Shown here piece by piece: positions 8,862 through 17,488 of a stretch of DNA of 64,000 nucleotides (the first letter of the stretch is position 1; each line of letters opens with the position of its first letter). The notes under the pieces are model-generated. The model ran no database searches and was not told where the DNA came from. It saw nothing but the letters and a program-made list of their open reading frames with translations. The stretch is from DASXRU01 sp033856235 (GTDB lineage Bacteria > Acidobacteriota > Blastocatellia > Pyrinomonadales > Pyrinomonadaceae). Position numbers and translations under genes: made by a program. Location of the stretch: positions 25,394-89,393 of the forward strand of contig JAWVFI010000164.1 of NCBI GenBank assembly GCA_033856235.1, written 5' to 3'.

Positions 8862-9446
8862 TTATCGCTTCGCCCGATGCCGGAGGGACTTGCGCGATGC
8901 CCCGAGGCTGAGCACGGTCAGCTTAACGCTGCGTCGTCCGAAGCGCATGGCCTCGCGTGAAGTTGGGATCCAGATATCGATGTGGCGGCCTCGCACCGCA
9001 CCGCCGGTATCGGCTACCAGATACTCGCCGCTATAGGATCCAGCGTCCAAGCGCACCCGGCTTCCCAGGGGGAGGACCGAAGGATCCGCTGCTATCAAAC
9101 CTTTTGTCACAAATTGCCCGCTGGCGGTTTTCCCGCGCAGGCTATAAGCGGTGGCCACATACGACTGCACTAGTCTGGCAGGCAATACGTCCGGAACAGG
9201 CGAACTGTCGGCCGTTTCCCCAGGTTTGCCGCTCGTATTCGCAACGCTTGTTGGTGACTCAGCATTGGCCAGCATGCCTGTCGGGCCAGACGGCGCTGGG
9301 TTTTGGTTCGCTTCGCTTTTCGGCTGTTGACTGGAAGGCTGCTGTAAAGGATTGGTTTCGGCTATCGAGGGCCGGGCGTAGGTAAAGAAGCTGGCTACAA
9401 TCAGGGCTGCGGCGGTAACTGCGCCTCCGCCATAAAGGGATTTCAT
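8862..9446 (-). CDS. Secreted 3D-domain protein (RlpA/MltA-like barrel)
   Basis: The ATG at 9446 is chosen over an upstream in-frame ATG because it has a GGAGA ribosome site 9 nt before it and begins a clean signal peptide (MKSLYGGGAVTAAALIVASF). The protein, about 194 residues, has a low-complexity Ser/Pro/Gln linker (about 35-90) and a C-terminal 3D domain (about 98-180) with ATAYSLRGKTASG, IAADPSVLPLGSRV and VADTGGAVRGRHIDIW; the three conserved aspartates (ADPS, ADTGG, IDIW) that name the domain are present. 3D domains are found in cell-wall remodelling factors such as MltA and Rpf/YocH proteins. Role here: periplasmic or exported murein factor, by homology. Confidence 0.85.
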   Translation of the reverse strand: MKSLYGGGAVTAAALIVASFFTYARPSIAETNPLQQPSSQQPKSEANQNPAPSGPTGMLANAESPTSVANTSGKPGETADSSPVPDVLPARLVQSYVATAYSLRGKTASGQFVTKGLIAADPSVLPLGSRVRLDAGSYSGEYLVADTGGAVRGRHIDIWIPTSREAMRFGRRSVKLTVLSLGASRKSLRHRAKR

Positions 9447-9616
9447 CAAATCGGTTCTCCTGTCCGAGGTAGTTAACGATCTTTCAGCGACGCGACGCGC
9501 GAGTCCATTCTTTCCTATGACTCGACCTCCGGCTCTAGGAGTCACTTGACGTCAGCCGGAGTTGGGGGCTTGCATCCTTGATGCGGTGCGCCGAAAGAAC
9601 TCTGGAATTACTGGGT

Positions 9617-9655
9617 GAAAAAAGAAAAACAAGCGAACGTGATCGTCCGCTTGTT
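9617..9655 (-). terminator. Rho-independent terminator of the amidotransferase operon
   Basis: Read on the minus strand: AACAAGCGGACG, a 4-nt loop, CGTTCGCTTGTT, then TTTCTTTTTT. Position fits the 3' end of the minus-strand run starting upstream at pyk/dacB/dapF and ending with the amidotransferase at 9747. The 300 bp between 9447 and 9746 otherwise holds nothing recognisable. Confidence 0.85.
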
Positions 9656-9746
9656 AACATAGGGAGGCTAGCACAGGGATCCGGCAGTGTCCAACCGGCA
9701 GGGAGTCCTCCAACCGGCCGTTTTGCGTTAGATGCTTAAAAACCCT

Positions 9747-10379
9747 TTATAAATCGAGGAAGTTTTCAACAATTCGGCGTCCCGCGGGGTGCTCTTCGTC
9801 GAACAGTTCGGGGTGAAACTGAACTCCATGGAGGGGAAGAGTGGTGTGCTCCATTGCCTGGATGGCGCAGGTGTCGTTCCGGGCCGTGACGCGGAAATCC
9901 GCGGGTAGTTCCTTGACCTCGTCACAGTGGGAATGCCAGACACTTATCGACTGTGGCAGGTCGCGGAGAATGCCCTGGGAGCAAGGGCCACCGGCCAGCT
10001 CGACCGGGAAAAAGCCGCGCTCGCGAAAAGCTCCTTCGTAACCTTCACCGGAGGAAGTTCGCTTCATCAGATCCACAGGCGCCCCGAAGGCCAGGGCGAT
10101 TTGCTGATGCCCACCGCAAACTCCGAGTATCGGCCGGCGTGCCTGGCGAATAACTTCGAAGACCCCCATAAGGGATTCCGGCTGATAAGCGTCCCAGGGA
10201 TGACTCTGGCCGCTGAGGACGATGTGTGTGGGCTTGGTATCTTCGATCAGCTTGGGGGAAACACGACTATAGGGCTCAAGGATGATCTTCAGGCCCGGCC
10301 GCACGCGTTCCAGGGAGGCTCGCAACTCCCGCGGGCTCGCTCCCTGGCCGTCGATGGTGTTGTCAACCAATAGGATCAT
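9747..10379 (-). CDS. Class I glutamine amidotransferase-like protein
   Basis: 210-residue protein with the full catalytic triad of class I glutaminase domains: nucleophile Cys88 in GVCGGHQ, and His189/Glu191 in GVQFHPE. The family transfers glutamine amide nitrogen to a partner substrate, or in some members hydrolyses gamma-glutamyl compounds. No synthase domain is fused and the neighbours (beta-propeller lipoprotein, dapF) are not known acceptors, so substrate is unknown. Its start overlaps the preceding gene by 17 bp, suggesting translational coupling. Closest by pattern are the TrpG/GuaA-N type and stand-alone GATase1 proteins. Confidence 0.8.
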   Translation of the reverse strand: MILLVDNTIDGQGASPRELRASLERVRPGLKIILEPYSRVSPKLIEDTKPTHIVLSGQSHPWDAYQPESLMGVFEVIRQARRPILGVCGGHQQIALAFGAPVDLMKRTSSGEGYEGAFRERGFFPVELAGGPCSQGILRDLPQSISVWHSHCDEVKELPADFRVTARNDTCAIQAMEHTTLPLHGVQFHPELFDEEHPAGRRIVENFLDL

Positions 10380-11775
10380 TTTGAACCGTGGGAGGCGGCG
10401 GCAATATCGGTGTGGACATTCGATGACGTCGGGGTCGTCGAGGTCTCAATCGTTGAGCCCGGGGTGGTGTCGGCGTTTGGCTGGCAACCGACTGGCCTTC
10501 TTCGGGGATGCCCTGACCCAAACAATAGAGCTTGCCGTTGAACGCTCCCACATAGATGCGACCGTCCAGCACAGCCGGGGTTGAATTGATATTTTCACCG
10601 ATCTTGATTTCAGAGAGCAGGGTTCCGTCGCTGGCTGAAAGCATGTGCATCCAGCCGGCCTTGTCGCCGAAGATGACCCGGCCAGCGACGACCGGCGAGG
10701 TGCCCCAAATGGCTCCGCGCGCTTTGTATTTCCAAACTACGTCGCCCTTGTCCGCTGTCAGACAATAGAGATTCTTGTCGCTGGCTCCGATGAAAATCCG
10801 GCCATTGAAGTAGATTGGACTGGCCCAGATGCCAATGAACTCGCTGCTCTTGCGCGTGTGTGCGCCATCGGTCGCGAACTTCCACACCAGCTCTCCGGTC
10901 TCCTGCTTATACGCACGCACCACACCGTCTTCGGCTGCCGTGTACACAAAACCATTTACCACGGCCGGGGTGGAATCCGAATCCGCTCCGATGGCCGCTT
11001 TCCAAATGGTCCGCCCGTCGGATGGATCCAGGCAATACAGGTCACCCTGTTCGGTTCCCAGATAAAATCGGTTGTCTTTGAAGGTGATGCTGCCTTCGAC
11101 GGAACCGACCGGGACTTTATAGACCAGCGAACCATCGGCCAGATTCAAACAGTAGAAGTTGCGATCTTCGGCTCCGAAGTAAACGCGGCCGTTAGAGACC
11201 ACGGTTGAGCCGTCAACTTCAAATCCCGTTTCGTAGTCCCAAATGAGCGTTCCGTCCGCGGCGTTCAGACAGTAAATGTGATGGTCAATACCGCTGGCGA
11301 TGATCTTATCTTCGAAGATCACCGGCGTGGCTTTCTGGCTGTCCTTGCCTTTGAACTTCCAAATTACACTGCCGTCCTTCTTATTGAGGCAATAGACATG
11401 ACCATCCGCGGAAGGAAAGTAAACGCGATCTTTATTAATAGACGGCTGGCCCGGCCAGGAGGTGCCAGCCCAGGGATCTTTGTGCAGCCGGCCAGCCATC
11501 CAGCCAGTCTCTACTTCCCAGATGATCTTTAACGGCTCGTCTTTCCAGGGGCCAGTGCCGTAAAAGTTTCGCTCGGCATTCCCCAGCCACATGGGAACTG
11601 CCGCGGGGGCTTTCGGCTCAGGCGGACGAGTTTCGGCAGGAGTTTCGATTGCTTTGCCGGTACAGCCGGTCAAAACAATGAGGAAAAGCAGGGCGGCGAG
11701 CGCCAGCAGACCGCGCCGGCAGTCTTGATTTGTCAGGGCGCGGCATTCCGCGGAAGGGAGATAACGAACTAGCAA
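10363..11775 (-). CDS. PQQ-type beta-propeller repeat lipoprotein
   Basis: Predicted lipoprotein with an eight-bladed PQQ-like propeller, similar in architecture to BamB. I place the start at the TTG at 11775 because a GAGGAAG ribosome site lies just upstream and because longer starts overlap dapF. Then come an N-terminal region, a hydrophobic segment and the lipobox LTGC. Blades show repeated VYCLNKKDGSVIWKF-type motifs: HVYCLNKKDG, HIYCLNAADG, NFYCLNLADG, DLYCLDPSDG, NLYCLTADKG and LYCLGQG. The last 45 residues are Pro/Arg-rich and low complexity. A role in outer-membrane or periplasmic scaffolding is possible, but many such proteins lack known function; BamB identity is not claimed. Confidence 0.8.
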   Translation of the reverse strand: MLVRYLPSAECRALTNQDCRRGLLALAALLFLIVLTGCTGKAIETPAETRPPEPKAPAAVPMWLGNAERNFYGTGPWKDEPLKIIWEVETGWMAGRLHKDPWAGTSWPGQPSINKDRVYFPSADGHVYCLNKKDGSVIWKFKGKDSQKATPVIFEDKIIASGIDHHIYCLNAADGTLIWDYETGFEVDGSTVVSNGRVYFGAEDRNFYCLNLADGSLVYKVPVGSVEGSITFKDNRFYLGTEQGDLYCLDPSDGRTIWKAAIGADSDSTPAVVNGFVYTAAEDGVVRAYKQETGELVWKFATDGAHTRKSSEFIGIWASPIYFNGRIFIGASDKNLYCLTADKGDVVWKYKARGAIWGTSPVVAGRVIFGDKAGWMHMLSASDGTLLSEIKIGENINSTPAVLDGRIYVGAFNGKLYCLGQGIPEEGQSVASQTPTPPRAQRLRPRRPRRHRMSTPILPPPPTVQNDPIG

Positions 11776-11809
11776 GGGGGACTTCCTCGTAAAACCTAAG
11801 ACTATAACT

Positions 11810-12664
11810 CTATCGCAGCCACCGGCCACTATAAACCACATCGGCCCGGCCCGTAAGGACAACCTCGCCATCTTCACGCCATTCGATGGGAATCAGGCCG
11901 CCGGGAGCATGAACGTTAACGCTTCGATCGGTCTTGTCATTAATCACTGAAGCAACCACCGCGGCACAGGAACACGTTCCGGACGATTCCGTTTCCCCGA
12001 CGCCTCGCTCCCAGATTCGCTCTTCAATATTGCCACGATCACGAACGCGAACAAAGATTACGTTGGTGCGGTCGGGAAATAGTGGATGGATTTCGATGGC
12101 CCGGCCGATTCGCCGCCAGTCGAGCGCCTCGAAATCATCTACGAAGACGCAACAGTTTGGATTACCCATCTGCAGCGCGGTTACCGGGTAGATTTCTCCG
12201 GCAACGTCGAGCGGATAATCAATGATGCGCTCCAGCGGACCGCTGGTCAGCATGGGAACGGAGGCGCTATCAAACTTCGGCTGGCCCAATTCTGACTCGA
12301 ACAGGAAACCGCCGGTACCTAAACGCTCCAGCAGCCGGTATCGTTTTACCCCGGCCCCTGTTTGCAAACGTAGCTCCTCGCGCGACCAACGTTCGTGATA
12401 GAAGAGAAAAGCCGCGGCGCAACGAGTGCCATTTCCTGACAGATTTGCTTCGCTGCCATCGACATTGAAAATGCGGACGACAAAGTCGGCGCCCGGATCC
12501 TGAGAAGGTGAGACGACGTCGATGCCGTCCGCCCCGGCGCCGTAATGCCGGTTGCAAACGGCACGCGCAAACTCATTGAGATCGTCGATGGCCGACAGTT
12601 GCTCCGCCTCAAAGACGATGTAGTCGTTACCAAAGCCCTGAAACTTGGTGAAGTTTATCGCCAT
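11810..12664 (-). CDS. dapF: Diaminopimelate epimerase family protein with altered active site
   Basis: DapF interconverts LL- and meso-diaminopimelate for lysine and peptidoglycan. The start at 12664 (MAINFTKFQGFGNDY) matches the family N-terminus; a longer frame overlaps the DinB-like gene. Both halves of the pseudo-twofold fold are present: GADG, NVDGSEANLSGNGTRC (Cys82, first catalytic cysteine), and WERGVGETESSGTCSCA. In the standard second motif (ACGTGAC) the catalytic Cys is here Ser228, and the usual GNPH reads GNPN. The SSGT variant is read directly from the DNA. It may be an active Ser variant, a related epimerase, or an epimerase of another substrate. Length (284 residues) is normal. 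Lies 4 bp from the DinB-like gene. Confidence 0.82.
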   Translation of the reverse strand: MAINFTKFQGFGNDYIVFEAEQLSAIDDLNEFARAVCNRHYGAGADGIDVVSPSQDPGADFVVRIFNVDGSEANLSGNGTRCAAAFLFYHERWSREELRLQTGAGVKRYRLLERLGTGGFLFESELGQPKFDSASVPMLTSGPLERIIDYPLDVAGEIYPVTALQMGNPNCCVFVDDFEALDWRRIGRAIEIHPLFPDRTNVIFVRVRDRGNIEERIWERGVGETESSGTCSCAAVVASVINDKTDRSVNVHAPGGLIPIEWREDGEVVLTGRADVVYSGRWLR

Positions 12665-12668
12665 GTAA

Positions 12669-13190
12669 TCAGTCGCTGGCCTTCTGCGGATCGCCAAAAA
12701 CCTTGCGAAAACGTTTGGTCAGCACCGGCTCGATGCCCAGCAGGCGCAGGTAAACGGTCAGTTGACCGCGGTGATACATTTCGTGGGCGATGGCAAAAGA
12801 GATGAAAGAATATTTCGTGATGGACTTGCCATCGAAGCGCTTCATTTCACGGCCCAATTCATCGCTCGCGCTCAAGAGTTTGGCCGCCGTCTCGTCCATG
12901 CTGTTACGCAGAAGCGCGACGAGTCCCTCCTTGTCGCTAATACCGCCAACTTCCGGCGCATAGACTTTTATCTGTTCAGCAAAGGATTGCCGGAGCAGAT
13001 TAGTATCGGCGCGACAGGCTTCACCCATTAGCATCTTCTGGGCCTCGACGACATGCTGCAGCAAGGCGGCAACTGAACGCGTGTCCGGAGTGGCCTGGAA
13101 GCTGAACTTGTCAGCAGGAATACTTTCGGCTTCATCAACCAAACCGGAGCGCACTTCTTTCCAGTTTTCAATTAAGGCATCAAGAGACAT
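12669..13190 (-). CDS. DinB-like metal-dependent four-helix-bundle protein
   Basis: 173 residues with the DinB/YfiT-type pattern: a histidine in helix 2 (LLQHVVEAQ) and a pair in helix 4 (HEMYHRGQL), which together bind a divalent metal in this superfamily. Members include thiol S-transferases and many proteins of unknown function; they are cytoplasmic dimers. A strong AGGAGG ribosome site precedes the ATG. Its neighbours dapF and dacB suggest co-transcription but not function. Confidence 0.83.
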   Translation of the reverse strand: MSLDALIENWKEVRSGLVDEAESIPADKFSFQATPDTRSVAALLQHVVEAQKMLMGEACRADTNLLRQSFAEQIKVYAPEVGGISDKEGLVALLRNSMDETAAKLLSASDELGREMKRFDGKSITKYSFISFAIAHEMYHRGQLTVYLRLLGIEPVLTKRFRKVFGDPQKASD

Positions 13191-13214
13191 GGGGGTAATC
13201 CTCCTGAAAAGTTT

Positions 13215-14843
13215 CTATTGTGATCGTCCAGCGAAAGATGCCAGCAATACCGCGATCGCATCGATCGAGTCTTTGCGCACGGCGCTGGCGTCGGGGTAGT
13301 TATTCAACATCATGGAAAAAGCCAAACGCTCTCCAGCAGCGCTAGTGACATAGCCGGAAAGCGAAGCGACGGAACTGAGAGAGCCCGTCTTGGCGCGAAC
13401 GTTTCCCGCGGCGGCCGTGCCCTTCATTCGACTTCGTAGCGTGCCGTCCACCCCGGCGATTGGCAAGGCATCGCGAAAGACGTCGGCGTAACGATGGCGA
13501 CTCATGTAAATCAGTAGTTGCAAAGACGAGCTAGCAGTGACCATGTCGTTTCGCGAAAGGCCGGAACCGTCGTTTAAAACTATGTCGTCGGGATGGATGC
13601 CGGACTGCCGTAGGAAACCTCTGACAACTTCCAGGCCGGCTTGTTCGTCTGTTTTCGGACTAGCAGGAGCGGCTTTGCCGAGCGTGCGCAGTAGAAGTTC
13701 CGTGTAAAGGTTTTGACTGGGCTTCAAAGTCTGTGACGCGATCACGCTCAAGGGGGGCGATTGCAGATTTGTTATTTCTACCACGGGGGGTGGAATGGCC
13801 CGATCAATTCCGCTAACCAGGTCCATTGCGCCTCGAGCGGGAACCAGGCTAGGAGTGGAACGGCCATCAACCGTCCGCGAGCGCCCATCGACCTTAATCC
13901 CACGTTTCGCCAGCGCCTCGCGCAACATTGAAACAAAAAACAACGCCGGATCGGGAACGGCAACACCGCCGGTGTAGCCTTTGTCATCAAGCGGCAAGGT
14001 GCCGGTTAGTTCAAGTACGTTTTCACCCGGCCCGCGAAATACCTCCAACGCGCTCTTACTTCCCGCGGCCGAAGTTGTGGCCCGATTCACGATCGTTACA
14101 AACGGCGCCGGCGGTCCAGTTGTGACCACGCACGGCGCTCCCACCTTCGCGCCCGGCTTGACGGTTAGGTCCAGCGAGTTGTCGTTGATGGTCAGGGCGC
14201 TGACTTCGGCGCCGTACCACCACTGCAGGTCTTCCCATTCCCAACCGCTACCCAGCGCGGGACCGGTAAGATAACTTTCATCTCCGACCAGATCGCCTTT
14301 GATGCGTTTCACGCCGGCGGCCACAATCCGATCAACTAGATTATTTATACCTTTGAAGTAGTCACCATCGTTGAAGCGGGCCGCGATCGAAGGATCCCCT
14401 CGCCCGTAGACGATCAAGTCGCCCTTGATCGTCCCATTCTTCTCAGGTTTTTCGGCGGCGTAAACTGAAGTTGTAAACCGGTAATCCGGTGTCAGGCGAT
14501 CGAGCGCCGCCGCTACCGTGTAAAGCTTCATGTTGGAAGCGGGACGCATCAGCTTGTCGGCGCTGGCTTCGAACAGTATGCGGCCAGTTTCCAGCGAAGC
14601 CACCTTGACGGCCAGAAAGCCCGGCGCCAGTTCGGGCCGCCGCAACACTTCATTGATACTCGCCTGTAATTCCGCGACGGTTCGCGGCGCATTCGCGGCA
14701 GCTACCTGCGAAGCATCGACGCCAGCGCGCCGATCGCGCTGCGCCTGTCCCTGCGCCAGGGTCCGCCCGATGCCGACCGGAGACAGCACCAGGCACATCA
14801 GCAGGATGCCAATCTGCGCCCGTTGAAAATGGAATTTGTTCAT
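13215..14843 (-). CDS. dacB: D-alanyl-D-alanine carboxypeptidase/endopeptidase (PBP4, peptidase S13)
   Basis: Periplasmic enzyme that trims D-Ala and cuts DD-crosslinks in peptidoglycan. 542 residues with signal peptide (about 1-31). The three penicillin-binding motifs are present: SxxK at Ser103-Lys106 (ASNMKLY), the second-motif serine region in LNDGSGLSRND, and KTG in VRAKTGSLSSVASLSGY. Long inserted domain between the first and second motifs, as expected for the S13 family. Located between pyk and the DinB-like gene; 60 bp from pyk. Confidence 0.93.
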   Translation of the reverse strand: MNKFHFQRAQIGILLMCLVLSPVGIGRTLAQGQAQRDRRAGVDASQVAAANAPRTVAELQASINEVLRRPELAPGFLAVKVASLETGRILFEASADKLMRPASNMKLYTVAAALDRLTPDYRFTTSVYAAEKPEKNGTIKGDLIVYGRGDPSIAARFNDGDYFKGINNLVDRIVAAGVKRIKGDLVGDESYLTGPALGSGWEWEDLQWWYGAEVSALTINDNSLDLTVKPGAKVGAPCVVTTGPPAPFVTIVNRATTSAAGSKSALEVFRGPGENVLELTGTLPLDDKGYTGGVAVPDPALFFVSMLREALAKRGIKVDGRSRTVDGRSTPSLVPARGAMDLVSGIDRAIPPPVVEITNLQSPPLSVIASQTLKPSQNLYTELLLRTLGKAAPASPKTDEQAGLEVVRGFLRQSGIHPDDIVLNDGSGLSRNDMVTASSSLQLLIYMSRHRYADVFRDALPIAGVDGTLRSRMKGTAAAGNVRAKTGSLSSVASLSGYVTSAAGERLAFSMMLNNYPDASAVRKDSIDAIAVLLASFAGRSQ

Positions 14844-14903
14844 TTAGATTGATTAGGTTATCGCTAAGGACTTCAGACTGTATTTGGACGGGCGGCCGGA
14901 TTA

Positions 14904-16346
14904 TTAATGCTCTCGTCCATGACCGTCTTCGCCAATGGTGTAGAGCGAAACGGAACTGGATAAACCGCGCCCGGATAATCTTCCGGCCATGATCACCACC
15001 ATCTCGCCTTTTTGCACGATGCCGGCTTCCAGCAGGACCCGCTCGCCCGCCAGCAGCATCTCTTCTGTGTTTTCGCACGGGGGACAGACGAGGGGTTCGA
15101 CTCCCCAGATAAGAGCCAGCTCGTTAAGTACATCCCACGAAGGAGTAAGCGCCACGATCCTTTGTTCCGGCCGCAACGCCGACAAGCGCCGTGCCATCAG
15201 ACCTGACTCGGTAAAGACCGCAGTGGTCCTGGTGCCCATCTCATTTGCAGCGAAGGCGGCCGCTTCGCAAAGGGCGCGACTGACACGACCGGATTGCCGG
15301 CCGATAAGTTTGGTGATGTCCTCGGGTTCGCTGTCTCGTCCCGTCTCGGCCGAATCGATAATGCGGGCCATGGTTTGCACGGCGGCCACCGGATAATTTC
15401 CCGCCGCGGTTTCGTTGGACAGCATGACGCAATCCGAGCCGTCCCAAACCGCATTTGCCACGTCGGAGGCCTCAGCCCGCGTGGGCCTGGGACTGGCAAC
15501 CATCGACTGCAGCATCTGTGTGGCGGTGATCACCAGTTTGCCGGCGGTATTGGTTTTTTCAATGATCCGTTTCTGATAAACGGGAACCAGTTCCACACTC
15601 GTCTCCACGCCAAGGTCACCGCGCGCCACCATGATGCCGTCGGCGGCGGCGATAATGTCATCGAGATGATCGATGGCTTCGGCCTTTTCGATTTTTGCGA
15701 TCAGCGGGGCGGTCCCGCCGCTCTCTTTGATTAAGGCTTTTGCTTCTGCGCAATCCTCCGCCCGGCGCACAAAGGACAAGGCAATGTAGTCGGCTTGTTG
15801 TTTGACTGCCCAAATCAGATCGGTGCGATCTTTGTCAGTCAGCGATTGGATGGGCAGATTTACACCCGGCAGATTGATCCCTTTGCGCTCACCAAGCAGG
15901 CCGCCGTTGATGACCCTGCAGATGACGTCGGTTTCAGTGGTTGATTCGACAGTCAATTCGATAGCGCCGTCATCCAGAAGCAGACGCGCACCTGGCCGGA
16001 CGTCACGAGCGATGCTCGCGTAGTTTGTAGAGACCTCGTGACTGCTGCCCTCAACCGATCGGGTAGTAACAATGAATTGCGAACCCGCCTCAAGCATGAC
16101 CGGCTGATGGTCTTTCAATCCATCGGTGCGAATCTTGGGTCCGGAAAGATCGACGAGGACCGCCAGCGGCCGCTTCATGGCTTGCGCCGCCTGGCGTGCC
16201 GCGCGAATGTCTTCGGCCTTTTCGTCCTGACTGCCGTGCGACATATTAATGCGCACACCATTGACGCCCGCCGCGAGCATTGCGTCTAAAACACCAGGCT
16301 CGCGAGTTGCCGGTCCCAGGGTTGCCAGTATCTTTGCTTGTCTCAA
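14904..16346 (-). CDS. pyk: Pyruvate kinase
   Basis: Last step of glycolysis: phosphoenolpyruvate plus ADP to pyruvate plus ATP. 480 residues, full length. Starts MRQAKILATLGPAT and carries the catalytic motif LVDLSGPKIRTD, the substrate-binding helix LIAKIEKAEAIDHLDDII, the nucleotide/cation motif MVARGDLGVE, and the C-terminal allosteric domain with SETAAGNYPVAAVQTMA. Cytoplasmic. First of the likely run pyk-dacB-DinB-dapF-propeller-GATase, with the ICMT-like gene 9 bp upstream. Confidence 0.96.
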   Translation of the reverse strand: MRQAKILATLGPATREPGVLDAMLAAGVNGVRINMSHGSQDEKAEDIRAARQAAQAMKRPLAVLVDLSGPKIRTDGLKDHQPVMLEAGSQFIVTTRSVEGSSHEVSTNYASIARDVRPGARLLLDDGAIELTVESTTETDVICRVINGGLLGERKGINLPGVNLPIQSLTDKDRTDLIWAVKQQADYIALSFVRRAEDCAEAKALIKESGGTAPLIAKIEKAEAIDHLDDIIAAADGIMVARGDLGVETSVELVPVYQKRIIEKTNTAGKLVITATQMLQSMVASPRPTRAEASDVANAVWDGSDCVMLSNETAAGNYPVAAVQTMARIIDSAETGRDSEPEDITKLIGRQSGRVSRALCEAAAFAANEMGTRTTAVFTESGLMARRLSALRPEQRIVALTPSWDVLNELALIWGVEPLVCPPCENTEEMLLAGERVLLEAGIVQKGEMVVIMAGRLSGRGLSSSVSLYTIGEDGHGREH

Positions 16347-16355
16347 AAAAATCCC

Positions 16356-16967
16356 TCAGCTGCGTTTGAAACTGAATAACCGGGGCACGACCGCGGGAAC
16401 CCTATGTGTATAGGATTCAAACTCCGCCCCAAATGCCCCGCGTAGCAATTTTTCCTCGCTAAGGATGCGGGTGCGAGTGCCAAATGCAAAAACTATTACG
16501 GCTGCGATTAGAGCGATCCAGTGACTGAGGGCCAAGCCGGTTGCCAGCAACATGCCGAACATTGCGGTATAGATCGGATTGCGCACTAACTGGTATGGGC
16601 CGGCAGTGATCAACTTGTGTCCCTCAACCAGCCGCGCCGTAACGCTCCATTCTTTTCCCAGGGTGCGGATGGCCGTCATTACCAGCCAGATGGACGCGAC
16701 CGCGATAGCGATTGTGATCGCGCCAAGGGTGATTTCAAAAGGCCGGCTGAGCTTGAAGGGCGGCGAAAACATCGGGCGACGCACACTCCACACAATCGCG
16801 TAGCTCAGCCCTTGTAGTGCGACGCCAAGCAAGGAACGGCTCTCCCGCTTACTCTCCGGCGCGGCCGGTGGTTTTTTGCGAAATAAAAAGATGCCGGCAA
16901 AAGTAACCCAGCACAGCATTATGGCGACGAACACAATCGTCGGTAGAAGCTCAAGCTGCAATGTCAT
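16356..16967 (-). CDS. Isoprenylcysteine carboxyl-methyltransferase-family membrane protein
   Basis: 203-residue polytopic membrane protein with about five hydrophobic helices. C-terminal motif GPYQLVRNPIYTAMFG and the closing EEKLLRGAFGAEFESYTHRVP are the hallmark of the ICMT/PEMT-like SAM-dependent methyltransferases (motif split: EEKLLRGAFG, AEFESYTHRVP). Bacterial substrates are mostly unknown; prenylated protein is unlikely. Ends 9 bp before pyk on the same strand. Confidence 0.85.
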   Translation of the reverse strand: MTLQLELLPTIVFVAIMLCWVTFAGIFLFRKKPPAAPESKRESRSLLGVALQGLSYAIVWSVRRPMFSPPFKLSRPFEITLGAITIAIAVASIWLVMTAIRTLGKEWSVTARLVEGHKLITAGPYQLVRNPIYTAMFGMLLATGLALSHWIALIAAVIVFAFGTRTRILSEEKLLRGAFGAEFESYTHRVPAVVPRLFSFKRS

Positions 16968-17065
16968 AAGACGACTATAGACTTTGCCAAACCCACAAGC
17001 TTTCGCGAAGCAATCATTCTATACGACGCGCGGTAATGGCAAAAGGTGAGTGCTGTAGGTCGTTT

Positions 17066-17216
17066 CGGCTGCGCCGTCCGATGTGCGGAAAGACTCTGCC
17101 TGTCCGGGTGACAGTACTCATCATGAGGCTGCGCCTGAGTTCCAAGGCGTAGCCTCGGATTTTTTTGACTCGCTACGGAAGGGCACAGCCCTTCCGCACA
17201 TCAGGCGGCCCAGCCG
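17066..17216. repeat. Paired inverted palindrome, family CGGCT..GTGCGGAA
   Basis: Arms at 17066-17090 and 17192-17216 are inverted copies with about three mismatches (CGGCTG/GGCCG, ATGTGCGGAA). Inside are two more small hairpins, including AGGCTGCGCCT / AGGCGTAGCCT (17126-17155) followed by seven Ts. The same family occurs at 44652-44792. Confidence 0.8.
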
Positions 17217-17222
17217 AGTTAG

Positions 17223-17426
17223 CTACTCGCTAATGTTCTGGTCATCTGGTGTGGGGGAATGGGAAGGATCGTCGGTGTTTACGTGTTTCTCAGAGGGCGC
17301 GCCGGGGACGCGAAACTCTTCATCGGCCCAGCGGCCAAAATCAATCAGCTTGCAACGTTCCGAGCAGAAAGGACGTGAAGGGTTGTCTTCCCATTCGGTG
17401 GGCTGGCGGCAAGTTGGGCATTTCAT
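17223..17426 (-). CDS. yacG: DNA gyrase inhibitor YacG-family zinc protein
   Basis: 67 residues. Zinc ribbon with Cys-x2-Cys at the N-terminus (MKCPTCRQP) and Cys-x3-Cys (PFCSERCKLIDFGRW), followed by the acidic C-terminal stretch typical of YacG. In E. coli YacG binds GyrB and inhibits gyrase. Its stop lies 7 bp from a palindromic element. The tail after residue 42 is polar and probably disordered. Confidence 0.87.
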   Translation of the reverse strand: MKCPTCRQPTEWEDNPSRPFCSERCKLIDFGRWADEEFRVPGAPSEKHVNTDDPSHSPTPDDQNISE

Positions 17427-17488
17427 GGAAACAGGATAGCGAAGCCGCGTCGTGAATGAAATCGCGCAGAGGCTCTCTCGGGCAGGTC

